This document shows, piece by piece, positions 41,424-51,009 of a stretch of 64,000 nt of DNA. Origin of the DNA: Naegleria lovaniensis (taxonomy: Eukaryota; Heterolobosea; Eutetramitea; Acrasida; Naegleriidae); assembly GCF_003324165.1 (NCBI RefSeq), contig NW_025407857.1:372001-436000 (forward strand), written 5' to 3'. The notes under the pieces were generated by a model. It was not told the origin of the DNA. It saw nothing but the letters and a program-made list of their open reading frames with translations, and did not search any database. Position numbers and translations under genes: made by a program. Numbering within the stretch: position 1 is the stretch's first letter; the number at the start of each line of letters is the position of its first letter.

Positions 41424-43271
41424 TCAACGTTTGCAAAAGGTTGTTAGTTTTCTCCACTTTTTGTCAAAGCCTCCACAAACAAGCATTAAATGTTCGCTCC
41501 AATTTCCAAACTCGTGAGCATCCTCATGTTTTGGCACAAAACAGCAATTAGGATATTGTGTCACATCCATACATAAAATTCGTTCTCCAATCGAAAACTG
41601 AGAGACAGGCTTAAATGAAATGGTATCCCAGAATCGAATCGTTCCATCAAATCCACTAGATATAATAAATCTTCCACACGAAGGCTCATACATGATCGTG
41701 TTCATTAATTTGTAACTTGCAGGTATAGAATAGTATGGCTCTTGCCTAAAATGATCCGAGTTTGGATCTGTTTGTTTTGCTCCAGAATTTAAGCTATGCT
41801 TGACATATCTCAAATCCCATACGTCAATTAGCCCGTCTAAACCTCCAGTCACTAAATTCACTCCATTGTATGGGTTGAATGAACAATTAAGCACATCCTT
41901 GACATGATGCAGTAAATTGCATACTAATAAACCAGTTCTCAAATCCCATAACTTGACAACACCATTAAAATCTGTAGTACACAAAATTCCACCATCTGGA
42001 TGATGATCTACTGCATACACTGGGCAGTAATGGCCTTCTTGAATATAGAGTGGCTGATAAGTGGACAAGTCCCACATACACCAAGTGTGGTCAGAGCTTG
42101 TGCTCACAAATTGTTGTCCATTGGGGTGAATGGAGAGCCTATTAATGACAGCAGTGTGAATGTCTCCAGCTTTGAGGTTCTCTCGTTTCAGAGCAGGCTC
42201 TTCAGAAGATGCAGAATTGTGATCGGTCATGTCATTAGACTCTGATTCCACAACGTTAAAAACTTGTGCTGGTTTTTCTGACTCATCTTCCATATTCCAC
42301 AATTTGATGATTCGGTCAGCCGACGAGCTTAGAACGAATTCATTTCTCACTTGAAGACATGTCACTCTCTCGTCATGAGCATTGGTATAGGATCTAATTA
42401 AGGAACAGCTGTAGGATTCATCTTCATCCTGTAAGGGCATTTCTGGTTCTTTTTCATCAGTCTCATCCGTGATTGGCTCCTCTTCCTTAAAACATGGATT
42501 TGCAACTTGCCAAACTTTCATGTCACCAGACCAAGCTCCTGTTATGCATTTTCCAAAATCGTGACCTAGTATTTTAATTTGTGAAATCGGCCGTGAATCT
42601 CCAATCACAGAGGACACCATAGATAATCGCTTTTGAACATTGTCCATGAGTCTGTTTTTTCGATCGACCAATTGTGCAGCAATTCCTGGTTTTGAGGTAT
42701 GTTGTCCCATTTTATCTTTTTTCACAACATCCACAAACTCACGAATTGTCTCCAATCGTTGCTGTGCTGATTGTAATGAATACATGGCAATGCTTTCTCG
42801 TACACTTGCAAGATTTGTATTTGATGCTTCAAAAGTAAAATATTGTTGAGTAATATCTTCTTTTTCTTCCAACTCATCGACCATTTCCTCTTGCTCTTCT
42901 TGTAATTGATTTTTCGCCAAAGTTGAAATTAAATCTTGTCGTCCTTTGGCTATTAATTCTCTTTGGAAATCAGCCATTAATTCCGATCCATGTCCAGTGT
43001 AATCTTCACGTTCATCCATTCTTCGTTCGTCCTCATTCCGTTCCTCTTCCTCTCTAAGCCTCTGAATGACCACCAGTCGCTTCAATCGTTCTCTTCGTTC
43101 GGGAGGTCCTTCTCCGAACATGGTTATGGGCTCTCCCATCTCTCTCAACTTGATTCTCACATCCCGATCCAATGTAGGTATTTTGAATTCTGCATTAAAA
43201 TTCGGAGAGAGTAAGACCAGTTGAATGCGTTGTTCATCCGGAAGAAATTGGTGCTGAGAGGGGGCAAGCAT
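41424..43271 (-). CDS. PRPF4: U4/U6 snRNP protein PRP4 (PRPF4)
   Basis: Encodes 615 aa from ATG at 43271. Residues about 25-75 hold the SFM (PRP4) motif, with [14 protein letters not shown]-like sequence followed by [18 protein letters not shown], which is diagnostic for PRP4. Residues about 225-610 are WD repeats, recognisable as [44 protein letters not shown] and similar units. PRP4 binds PRP3 and cyclophilin H in the U4/U6-U5 tri-snRNP and is required for spliceosome assembly. Length is somewhat greater than human PRPF4 (522 aa) because of acidic insertions in and before the repeats. Identification is firm. Confidence 0.94.
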   Translation of the reverse strand: MLAPSQHQFLPDEQRIQLVLLSPNFNAEFKIPTLDRDVRIKLREMGEPITMFGEGPPERRERLKRLVVIQRLREEEERNEDERRMDEREDYTGHGSELMADFQRELIAKGRQDLISTLAKNQLQEEQEEMVDELEEKEDITQQYFTFEASNTNLASVRESIAMYSLQSAQQRLETIREFVDVVKKDKMGQHTSKPGIAAQLVDRKNRLMDNVQKRLSMVSSVIGDSRPISQIKILGHDFGKCITGAWSGDMKVWQVANPCFKEEEPITDETDEKEPEMPLQDEDESYSCSLIRSYTNAHDERVTCLQVRNEFVLSSSADRIIKLWNMEDESEKPAQVFNVVESESNDMTDHNSASSEEPALKRENLKAGDIHTAVINRLSIHPNGQQFVSTSSDHTWCMWDLSTYQPLYIQEGHYCPVYAVDHHPDGGILCTTDFNGVVKLWDLRTGLLVCNLLHHVKDVLNCSFNPYNGVNLVTGGLDGLIDVWDLRYVKHSLNSGAKQTDPNSDHFRQEPYYSIPASYKLMNTIMYEPSCGRFIISSGFDGTIRFWDTISFKPVSQFSIGERILCMDVTQYPNCCFVPKHEDAHEFGNWSEHLMLVCGGFDKKWRKLTTFCKR

Positions 43272-43352
43272 TTTTTTTTTGTTTTGAAAAATTCACCCCA
43301 ACTTCAAGAAGAAAAAAACTCGCCAAAAGTCTTCACGACCACATGTGTTCTT

Positions 43353-44711
43353 TTACAAAGAGTCATCAGTGTTGAGATCTGAATGGAATGAAACGGCCAT
43401 GTCGCACAACTTGGTAGTGACTGGTCTCCGCAACAAATTCGTGAAACGTTTTGTATGAACTGTGCTCACCTTAACATTGTTGTACACCACCACATGCCAA
43501 AGACCTTTCTCCTGAATCTTGTCCTCACATTCTGGACATGCACCTTCTTCACGGCAAGCAAAAACAATTTTAGAAAGGGCTGCGAGGGCCTTTCCTGCCA
43601 AATCAGCTTTTTCATTTTGTAGCACAATGTCACACAGCACCTCAATGCAATGGCTCTGCTGTTCAATCATATAAACAATCTGACTATTGTTGCCTCTATT
43701 CATTGCATGTACAAATACCCAAATTGCTTGTTTTTTTAATTCTGTCTCTGTTGAATTCTCAATCATTCGAATTATTTCAAGCATAATATTGGCTTTGATG
43801 ACATCCTGTACGTGATCCTCATTAACACAAGTAATATTTGAAAGAACCCAACATGTTTTTTTCTGAATCCAGACGAGAGAGTCTGAAAGCAATGTACGAA
43901 GAGGAGCCAACGCTCCACTGTCAATAATTACTTGTGTGAAATGAGAGGCATCTCCAGCAGCAATGTTTCCAATGGCTTGCAACGCTTGCACAACCACATC
44001 TTTGGATGGATGCGACAACAGTCCAGCCAATTTTGTCACAGCAGTGGTCTGAACCACTCTCTCAACATATTCGATAGGACCGAATGGATTACATAAACAA
44101 GCAAGTGCCACACAAGCATTAGCCACTACTTCCTCATCTGTATGATACAATAAACGAACCAACATTGGAATGGCACTGGAAATCACCTCTAACGAAGGAA
44201 CTGGTTGGCATCTACATAAATTACACAGCAAAAAAGAACATGTCCTGATCAAGCCTAAATGATTGACATGATTCTCCATGCATTTCAATAGCGGTTCTAA
44301 AACTCTCTCACGCAACACACAATCACGTGCTCGTAGACCATCTCCTGCAATATTTCCCAATGTCCATATGGCATGTTCTTGAACCTCTTCATTGGAGCTT
44401 GAAATTAATCGTATTAACCAAGGTAAAGCTCCTAATTCTAAAATATATTGAACATGTTCCGAAGTACCATCCGTAACACAGATGAGAGCCCAAGCAGCTT
44501 CCGATTGAAGTTGAGGCTCATCATCATGTTGAAGAAATTCTACAAATTTTGAAATGGCTCCCAACTCGATGAGGTCATCCACTGGAACAAGTTCGTCATT
44601 GAGCAGTGTTGTAAAATAGATCAAGGCTTCGTATCGGAGTTGGTCATTGCAAGAGAAGAGAGCAGAATATCGATCAGCAATGAGTGTTGGATCGCAACAA
44701 GATTCCGACAT
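43353..44711 (-). CDS. Importin-alpha-like armadillo protein without IBB
   Basis: The start is ATG at 44711 (MSESCCDPTL), 452 aa. Armadillo repeats carry the NLS-binding W-x3-N pattern (WTLGNIAGD, WVLSNITC) in the usual places, so classical NLS recognition is plausible. Importin alphas are normally about 520-550 aa with a basic importin-beta-binding (IBB) segment at the N-terminus; here the repeats begin about 25 residues in and no Arg/Lys-rich segment precedes them. Either it is a specialised adaptor lacking the IBB or a 5' exon is missing; I see no ATG-led basic ORF in the 600 bp upstream on this strand. The C-terminus has a cysteine-rich EEGACPECED segment. Confidence 0.85.
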   Translation of the reverse strand: MSESCCDPTLIADRYSALFSCNDQLRYEALIYFTTLLNDELVPVDDLIELGAISKFVEFLQHDDEPQLQSEAAWALICVTDGTSEHVQYILELGALPWLIRLISSSNEEVQEHAIWTLGNIAGDGLRARDCVLRERVLEPLLKCMENHVNHLGLIRTCSFLLCNLCRCQPVPSLEVISSAIPMLVRLLYHTDEEVVANACVALACLCNPFGPIEYVERVVQTTAVTKLAGLLSHPSKDVVVQALQAIGNIAAGDASHFTQVIIDSGALAPLRTLLSDSLVWIQKKTCWVLSNITCVNEDHVQDVIKANIMLEIIRMIENSTETELKKQAIWVFVHAMNRGNNSQIVYMIEQQSHCIEVLCDIVLQNEKADLAGKALAALSKIVFACREEGACPECEDKIQEKGLWHVVVYNNVKVSTVHTKRFTNLLRRPVTTKLCDMAVSFHSDLNTDDSL

Positions 44712-45506
44712 GGTTGTCAATGAGCAAATGTCAAATATTTTTTTTTAAGATTCTAATTTTGGTATTTGTGTGAACTCTGGTCTATTCAAACATTTCAGTG
44801 AGAGTAAACTATCTTGAACATGTTTGGTTTTCTACTAATCGTTGAGGGTCAACAATGTGTTCGCAAATTTTCAAGCAAAGTACTTTATGTAACCTCTAAA
44901 CGTGAAAATGTCAAATTTCACATTTTTCACTTTCCTAGTTGCACGATTTTTAATTCCTCCTCTTTCACGCTCTTCAATCATCCATTCCTTACAGGATCCT
45001 ACATTTCATTGACTGCCATTGGGTCAATCTATCATTAAAGCAAGGAAAACAAATATACTGACTATGTGGATAAGAAGCATGTGTGTCCTTTCACGAAAAG
45101 TCAATGCTTTACAATGCCAGGTGTGAAAGGCATTAACACTTCAAGTCCAAACCACACTTCAAATCTGAGAGAAGTTGTTATTGATTTATTTTCATGATGA
45201 AGAGGGTCTTCAATCGCTTCAAACGAATTCGACTCTCCTCCACAACAAGGTGGCACTTCAAATTTGGAATCTGACGAAGAAGGAATGGATGAAGTATTGT
45301 CCAATGATGACGAAGACTACGAAGACATTTGAATGGATGGAGGAACTATTCGTCTCCCAGTGTTCACTTTGACATTAAATGTTGTCTGCGTATGGTTTTA
45401 ATAATCATTTTTTATCTTAAGTGCCAGTGTATTGTATTAAAGGTCACAATCTTCTCCAATCTATTGCCATTTCCATTTCAAAAAACTAAGATAGGTGTTT
45501 CAAATG
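44712..45506. other. Intergenic with a possible gene remnant
   Basis: About 800 bp between the promoter of the importin-like gene and the 3' end of the kinase fusion. At 45185-45331 a plus-strand frame reads as a coding-like acidic tail (SNEFDSPPQQGG, NLESDEEGMDEV, NDDEDYEDI then stop), but no upstream exon is found. It may be the leftover C-terminus of a lost gene. Confidence 0.3.
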
Positions 45507-47318
45507 TCAGAAGGAAGGATTAGTGTTGTTTTGCCAGAATGACTTTAGTGCAGCGTACGGGTCAGTGCCATTCCTTATCTGATAAACAATGGTCTTGAAA
45601 TTAAGTTCATCGAACTGCCGCCAAAAATTTCTTGCTTCTCTTGCTTTGTCAAATTCATTTCTAGAAACGGAATGAAATTTTTTGCTAGAAGCCCAATAAC
45701 AAAATGTCTTCAATAACGATTCACAATCATATTTTGTTTTGTAAGATTTGAAACCATGAGGATGAACAATACATTCTAAATATTCATCTGCGCAAAATGA
45801 AACTGTTCCGGCAAACTGTGTCATTTCGTCAGCTTTACATGCAAAGCCCCAATCAATAAATATTAATTTTCCATCATTTCCATTCTTCATAATGTTATCA
45901 GGTCTAATATCTCTGTGGCAAATTCCCCTTGAATGAACCTTTTGCAATAAGTCTATTAAGTCCAAACATTCTTGTTTGGTTGGGGTATCTGTATCTTCTA
46001 TGCAATTAAATTTTTCCATTTGTAAAACTCCTTCACATAGTTTTTCTACTTGAGGGACATCAATATTATAGCTTTTGAGAGTATTCAACGTTTGATATTC
46101 GTTCTCAAACAAATTAGTATAAACGGGCGTTTTACATATTTTAGCAACCCTTTCATCAGGTACTTCAAAAACCAAAGAAGTATAGCCATCCGAAAGGAAG
46201 GATGTTAAATTGATTACTGTTGACGGATAAAACCCAATACTATCCACCTTGTCAATGGAAGTATTAAGTAAAGAATAAAGTGTTTGAAGACCAAGAGTTG
46301 CCATATTATTGGTGGGTTTGAAATCTATCGGTTTTGAATGTTGAAATGTAACAATATCATCATTGATCTCAGCTTTTAGGAATATAATTGATGTGTAATT
46401 TGTAATGAATCCGTAATTACATTTTCTGTAATGTTTTTGAGCAATGAGAAGTGTTTGTAAATATGAAATCATTTGGCCCAGACTGCTTGGTTTTTCGATA
46501 CTTTTACCACGAGCTTTGATGTCACCAACAATATTTGCAATTTTAGTTAGTAATGAGTGATTAGATGTTTCTAGTAAGGTATAATTTTTGTAGTAGAAAG
46601 TGAAATCTGGTGCTTGAGATGTGCTGCTATCAAGTTGAGCTGATAAATATTGTTTTTGGCTTGTGTCAATTACCTTCAAATCATTTTGTGCCATTTTTTC
46701 GAGGATTGTGCTCATTGTGTTATGGACCTCACTCTCCGCTGAACTGTTTATAGGTGTGAAAAGGTTTAATATATCATCATTAACCTGGCTATGGGTAATC
46801 CAGTTCTTGAGTTCCATTTCATCGACAACAGTAATGTGGTGTTGGTTTTTTTCTGAATTATAAATACTAGCATATGAGTGAGTTGATAGGTTGGATGTAG
46901 ATTTGTGAGTTAATTGTAATTGTTTAGTTTTTTCTTGTTCACGTTTTGTTTTTTCTACCTCCTGCTTTGTTTTTTCTTTTTCTGTTTCTATTTCGCGTTT
47001 TGTTTTTTCTTCCTCCTGTTTTGTTTTTTCTTCCTCCTGTTTTGTTTTTTCTTTTTCTGTTTCTATTTCACGTTTTGTTTTTTCTTTTTCTGTTTCTAGT
47101 TTACGTTTTGTTTTTTCTTCCTCCTGTTTTGTTTTTTCTTTCTCCAGCAATAGTTGATATTTCATTTTCTTTAGTTTGTGTGAGGTAGAATTCTCATTCT
47201 CTTTTCGTTTTTTTGGGGATGAAGATGATGCTGAAGGTGATGTTGGTGATAATGCTGACGATGATGATTCTGGTGAAGATGATGATTCCGGTGAAGGCGA
47301 TGATAGCGGTTCGGACAT
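45507..47318 (-). CDS. PD-(D/E)XK nuclease-like plus protein-kinase fusion (Crinkler/CR-effector-like)
   Basis: Encodes 603 aa from ATG at 47318. Residues 1-50 are Ser/Pro-rich with PKKRKE. Residues 58-135 are Glu/Lys/Thr repeats (EKTKQEE and EKTKREIETEK units) predicting a long single helix. Residues about 190-320 contain APDF (P236-D237...), GDIKARG (D266-K268), LGQMISYL (Q282, Y286) and YGFITNY, the order of motifs in restriction-endonuclease-like domains of Crinkler-type effectors. Residues about 375-545 are a kinase fold: VAKI with Lys393, CHRDIRPDN (Asp470, Asn475) and IDWGFA (Asp489). Such nuclease-kinase pairs are known from CR effectors. Here there is no signal peptide. The kinase looks catalytically complete; the nuclease assignment is from motif order. 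Confidence 0.72.
   Translation of the reverse strand: MSEPLSSPSPESSSSPESSSSALSPTSPSASSSSPKKRKENENSTSHKLKKMKYQLLLEKEKTKQEEEKTKRKLETEKEKTKREIETEKEKTKQEEEKTKQEEEKTKREIETEKEKTKQEVEKTKREQEKTKQLQLTHKSTSNLSTHSYASIYNSEKNQHHITVVDEMELKNWITHSQVNDDILNLFTPINSSAESEVHNTMSTILEKMAQNDLKVIDTSQKQYLSAQLDSSTSQAPDFTFYYKNYTLLETSNHSLLTKIANIVGDIKARGKSIEKPSSLGQMISYLQTLLIAQKHYRKCNYGFITNYTSIIFLKAEINDDIVTFQHSKPIDFKPTNNMATLGLQTLYSLLNTSIDKVDSIGFYPSTVINLTSFLSDGYTSLVFEVPDERVAKICKTPVYTNLFENEYQTLNTLKSYNIDVPQVEKLCEGVLQMEKFNCIEDTDTPTKQECLDLIDLLQKVHSRGICHRDIRPDNIMKNGNDGKLIFIDWGFACKADEMTQFAGTVSFCADEYLECIVHPHGFKSYKTKYDCESLLKTFCYWASSKKFHSVSRNEFDKAREARNFWRQFDELNFKTIVYQIRNGTDPYAALKSFWQNNTNPSF
46914..47141 (-). repeat. Coding tandem repeat of 7- and 11-residue units
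   Basis: The part of the fusion gene encoding residues 60-135 is built from repeats of EKTKQEE (21 bp) interspersed with EKTKREIETEK (33 bp). The repeated nucleotide pattern is visible on the plus strand as runs of TTTTGTTTTTTCTTCCTCC and TTTTTCTGTTTCTATTTC. Such repeats are prone to length change. Confidence 0.8.
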
Positions 47319-47611
47319 TGTTGAGTATTAAATTTTTTTTTCAAGGTATTTTTAGCTGCTTGCTGAGTGTGGCATGGCTGTTATGGGAAGGCATTTCATT
47401 CAACAATTTTTAAAACCTTGAATACACATTGATTTCATCATAAAACGAAAGAATTTATAAAATCTAGTTTTCAGCGGAAAACAAAGTAAAACGAAAGCGG
47501 TTTCGTCTGTTTTCCACGAACGGAATGGCCTCTCCTCGGCTCGGAAATGTTGCAAGGCACTTTGAGAGCCACTCCTTGAACCCTGTCGTCATTTAACAGT
47601 GCACGAGTGAT
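47319..47611. other. Intergenic, fusion-gene promoter
   Basis: 293 bp upstream of the nuclease-kinase gene. The minus-strand leader contains an A-run directly before the ATG. Nothing else seen. Confidence 0.35.
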
Positions 47612-48049
47612 TTGTTTCACACTGGCTGCGGATTTGTCAGGGCCCTCCCTATCCATGACATGGCTTTTAGAAATCCCTCTTCCATGCAACATGTTTATCA
47701 AAAACAATTCTATCAACATTCCTTCAAATATGAAGATGCATTGCAAGGTCTTCAATTAGTGTTATTATTGGTCGATAAAAGTGGATCTTTGACTTTGGTG
47801 AAGATACTACTGGTCAAGGAAGATTGAATGGCATGATTCACCTTCAACAATGGACTCGATTTGATTTATAAGAAGTTCTTTCTGATCCAACTGGAAATCG
47901 AGTCAATGTCTTGTTTATTCGACATGGAGATGACATTTAGGCAATTCTGGAAACATTTGGATGATTGTGACACGATTGGACAAAATGTAGATACGAAGAG
48001 TGATAACGCAGTTAAGAATGTGCTTTTGAATGCTTTTTATGAACGTTAA
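47612..48049 (+). pseudogene. Decayed protein gene with frameshifts and stops
   Basis: Coding-like sequence continues through three frames. The first reads FKYEDALQGLQLVLLLVDKSGSL to about 47790; then a second frame gives DFGEDTTGQGRLNGMIHLQQ and, after a stop at 47861, DPTGNRVNVLFIRHGDDI; and a third carries FRQFWKHLDDCDTIGQNV to a stop at 48049. No intron boundaries explain the shifts. This pattern suggests a gene that lost function by small indels and stops. The original family is not recognised. Confidence 0.42.
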
Positions 48050-48346
48050 GACTATCAGTTCTACCATTTTATATGAGTAAACAGAATTCTTCTAACGTAT
48101 CATGTTTTCTGCCATGAGCTCTCGACCATAACTCATACACACTGCAAGTCGTGTTAAAATTGATTTTCAGCCTGCTGAAATCTCTGGAGGTAACAGCTGC
48201 TTGAGAAGATCAAGATTTGACAACTACAGATCTACTCTTGATCTGTATTTAATTTGTTGATGCCCAAATAAATGTTATTGAGGTTAAGAGTTGAAAATTC
48301 ATCCATGGACAGAGAAGTTTGTCAATCTTTGGTTAAACGAAAATGT
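48050..48346. other. Intergenic
   Basis: 297 bp AT-rich spacer downstream of the decayed gene and of the 3' end of the next minus-strand gene. Nothing recognised. Confidence 0.35.
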
Positions 48347-49189
48347 TTAATTTTCATCATGATTCAACAATTCAAACAAGGTAATGGATGTTCTAATTTT
48401 TCTATTGGGGACAATAGTGCTGGCAGTTGATTTGGTTTTTGGAGTTTCTATAGCGCCTATGGTTGGAAGCGATGGAGTTGAATGTAGCAAATGGTCATTT
48501 CGTGCTTGTGGTTGAATGGGAGCAGAGATTGAGCTTGCTTGATATTGGGTTCGAATGGTCATTCCTGAAAGATTGGCCTCACTGCGACATGAAATAATGT
48601 CACTTGTCGTCCTAACTTTTGGGTGTTCGTGATGACGATATTTTGGAAGTGAACTGTTAGCACTTGGAATACTTTCCATATCTTCTCGATAACAAACATC
48701 TAAATGACATGCATATTGAGGTTTCTTTTGAAATCGACGGGATGTCGACTTGACCATCTGCTTTTGATTCATTCTTTGAAGATTTTGTATTCTTCTCTGA
48801 AGGCTTAATCCCATCGGTTGAGAGTATTCAACAGAAGGTAATCGCTGTCTTTGATTCATTGGATGCCTTTGAGTTGAGACGGAGGTTACCTCTTGTGCAT
48901 GCATTTTCTGAGAAGAATGAGAGACATTGGATTTGTGCACGACATGTGGCACATGTGGTGTGTTTGGTTGTAATAACGCAGGAAGTGGCATGATGCTTCT
49001 TCGAGAAGAGAGTGGGACAGTAATTGGCATGTTGAAATGTTGAGATAAATCCACAGAACCATCAAAAGGATCTTTGGTAGAGTTACTTTCATCGTCTGTG
49101 TAATAGGAAATCATGGAGAGAGGTTTATGCCTTTTACCAATCTTGTGGTTGCTTTGATTGGGTACAAACGTGACATGGCAGAATTTCAT
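48347..49189 (-). CDS. Uncharacterised small-family protein, paralogue 1
   Basis: Encodes 280 aa from ATG at 49189. It shares three motifs with the neighbouring gene at 49726-50331: an N-terminal MKFCHVTFVP, then LSMISY followed by DPFDGSVDLSQHFN, and at the very C-terminus KIRTSITLFELLN. Between these the sequence is low-complexity (His/Ser/Gln/Pro-rich) and unrelated in detail. There is no membrane segment or signal peptide. The conserved ends with a variable, probably disordered middle look like a scaffold or short-linear-motif protein. I recognise no described family. Confidence 0.72.
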   Translation of the reverse strand: MKFCHVTFVPNQSNHKIGKRHKPLSMISYYTDDESNSTKDPFDGSVDLSQHFNMPITVPLSSRRSIMPLPALLQPNTPHVPHVVHKSNVSHSSQKMHAQEVTSVSTQRHPMNQRQRLPSVEYSQPMGLSLQRRIQNLQRMNQKQMVKSTSRRFQKKPQYACHLDVCYREDMESIPSANSSLPKYRHHEHPKVRTTSDIISCRSEANLSGMTIRTQYQASSISAPIQPQARNDHLLHSTPSLPTIGAIETPKTKSTASTIVPNRKIRTSITLFELLNHDEN

Positions 49190-49725
49190 TGTACTAGTAT
49201 TGCAACGCGAAAACTATGTTTTTTTTTGTATAGGCCATGAATCACGTGGTTTGTGCATGGTTTAAAAGGTGCCGTTCATGAATGAGGGTTGACCCCATCC
49301 TGAAATGGAGATTGAATAATGGTGGCAAGAATCCATGCAAACGTAAAATGGGCCTCTCGAAGGTACTGTCACTATGGTCAAAATCATGCGGATCTTGCTA
49401 AAAAAAAGGCAATAGCAAAGTTGGATTCTTTTTTACAAAATACCAAAAGAGACAGAAGGCCGAAGGTTGCAAGATTTCGAATTTATTTAACCATGACACA
49501 ATCGTTTTAGTGTGACACCACAACCCAAAAAGTAGAAATGTCATCTAACGATGTTATGGTGATGTCTTGCATGCTTCATTATTTGGATGTCTCATTCTTG
49601 AGCTCTTTATAAAAATTAAGAAGTGCTTTCCATTTTAATTGCACAAGCGTGACCATGGATTATCTCTGAAAATGCTGCCTTTATTCGTGCATTTACAGTT
49701 CATCCATTGAATATAGAACCCACAC
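49190..49725. other. Intergenic
   Basis: About 540 bp. A 63-codon plus-strand frame (49319-49510, Lys/Arg-rich) starts with ATG but has no supporting similarity; it is left uncalled. Promoter of paralogue 1 and 3' end of paralogue 2 lie here. Confidence 0.35.
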
Positions 49726-50331
49726 TCAGGCGTTAAGGAGCTCTTGAATAGAGATGGAGGTTCTCACTTTCTTCGTTGTTGTTGCAGTTTCAGAATGTTG
49801 TGTTGTGCAAGAGTTGCTGGGCGGCAAATGAGGTATATGAGGTATGGTCGAGCGTTTGTGATGAGCATCCTTCTTGTGTGTATGCACTTGAGTTGTGACC
49901 TCTCGTGGTTGGTTGTTATTATTGTACAGTTGAACAAAGTATGCAGTGCTGAACTGCTCAATACTTCGTTGGGAGGAGCATATTTGTGAAGAACTCTTGC
50001 ATGATGTCTTTTTTTGAATACCTTTTGGCTTGACCTCATCTTGGGTCGTTGGTTGTGGTTTTGCCCTTCTGCTCGTTGTTGGTGAGAACTGTTTGGTATG
50101 AATTCGAATATTTGGAATTGCATGTATATTGAAATGTTTGGACATATCGACCGAGCCATCGAAAGGATTTGTAGTTGTGGATTCACATCCATGTTCGTTT
50201 GAAGTGTCCGAAGTGGAGCAATATGAAATCATGGTGAGGTTCTTGCTCTCCATGTTGGCCCTTGCGTTTTCCAAAGGAAACCCGTTGTTTGCATGATGCT
50301 GTGGCACGAAGGAGACAATGGTAATTTTCAT
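49726..50331 (-). CDS. Uncharacterised small-family protein, paralogue 2
   Basis: Encodes 201 aa from ATG at 50331 (MKITIVSFVPQ); the open frame continues upstream only from a TTG. It matches paralogue 1 in the N-terminal MK...V.FVP, in LTMISY followed by NPFDGSVDMSKHFN and in the C-terminal KVRTSISIQELLN, and differs in the Ser/Thr/Gln/His-rich middle. The two genes are head-to-tail and about 540 bp apart, so they arose by tandem duplication, and only the motifs at both ends have been held. Function unknown. Confidence 0.72.
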   Translation of the reverse strand: MKITIVSFVPQHHANNGFPLENARANMESKNLTMISYCSTSDTSNEHGCESTTTNPFDGSVDMSKHFNIHAIPNIRIHTKQFSPTTSRRAKPQPTTQDEVKPKGIQKKTSCKSSSQICSSQRSIEQFSTAYFVQLYNNNNQPREVTTQVHTHKKDAHHKRSTIPHIPHLPPSNSCTTQHSETATTTKKVRTSISIQELLNA

Positions 50332-50839
50332 TGTTTGGGGTTTGATTGAAGATAATTGTTTTTTCAAAATTATCTGTGTTTCGAAAGATAATTTCAATAA
50401 TTGTCCTTTAGGAGAGGGAGTATAAAATTGATAGCCATGTGCACGATTTCAATGGGTCACTGCCTATTTTGTTCGTCATGGTTACAGATTTGAATGGTGT
50501 CCTAAATTTCGAATCAAACTTGTGTAAAAAAAGAAACGTGTCCAACCATTCTTGTGGCAAGGGTTATTTGTTTGCATCTCGCGAGTTGTTGATACCATTT
50601 TCGTATTCGCCTCGTTGAGAAAAAAGTAATAAATAATCTTGACCTCTTTAGAATTGGCATGTCATTCACTATTGAAGAAATCCAGAGACTGGATCCGCGG
50701 AAAGAGTTAGAGCATAAAATTTAAAGTCGCCAAACTCTGTCTTCGCAAAATTGTCATTAACTGATGCATTAATTCTTGTTTCAAAATTTAACCACGATTG
50801 TTGGGCCCAACTGCTGCGGCAGTCTGTCTAAATCCCAAG
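50332..50839. other. Intergenic
   Basis: About 500 bp between divergent genes (paralogue 2 and the gene at 51010). No feature recognised. Confidence 0.35.
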
Positions 50840-50959
50840 ATGGCTACCTCTCACAACACATCACACGACGAAACATCTCTCGCATCTCTTACTAATACTG
50901 ATACTTGCAAGAAGGCTCCTCCTCGTTACAGTATTTTTTTCAAACCCTTTTTGCAATAA
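50840..50959 (+). other. Possible upstream ORF or micro-gene, 39 aa
   Basis: ATG in AAGATGG context opens 39 codons (MATSHNTSHDETSLASL... ending FFKPFLQ) and stops 51 bp before the next gene's ATG. Composition resembles coding sequence of this window. It may be a regulatory uORF of the following gene. No homology known. Confidence 0.3.
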
Positions 50960-51009
50960 CCGAAAAACTGTAAATTTGACGGACCCTCACCGTTTGTATC
51001 ATCATCATC

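Noticed and set aside
45101-45304. Minus-strand ORF with Ser-rich start in the importin-kinase spacer
   Set aside because: It mirrors an acidic plus-strand frame and has no family resemblance; probably a shadow.
47471-47755. Minus-strand ORF of 94 codons ending in a FVFR tail
   Set aside because: Parts look coding-like but it overlaps the plus-strand decayed gene, and no start or domain supports it.
49319-49510. 63-codon Lys/Arg-rich plus-strand ORF with ATG
   Set aside because: No similarity, no composition match to neighbouring proteins; open frames of this size are common in spacers here.
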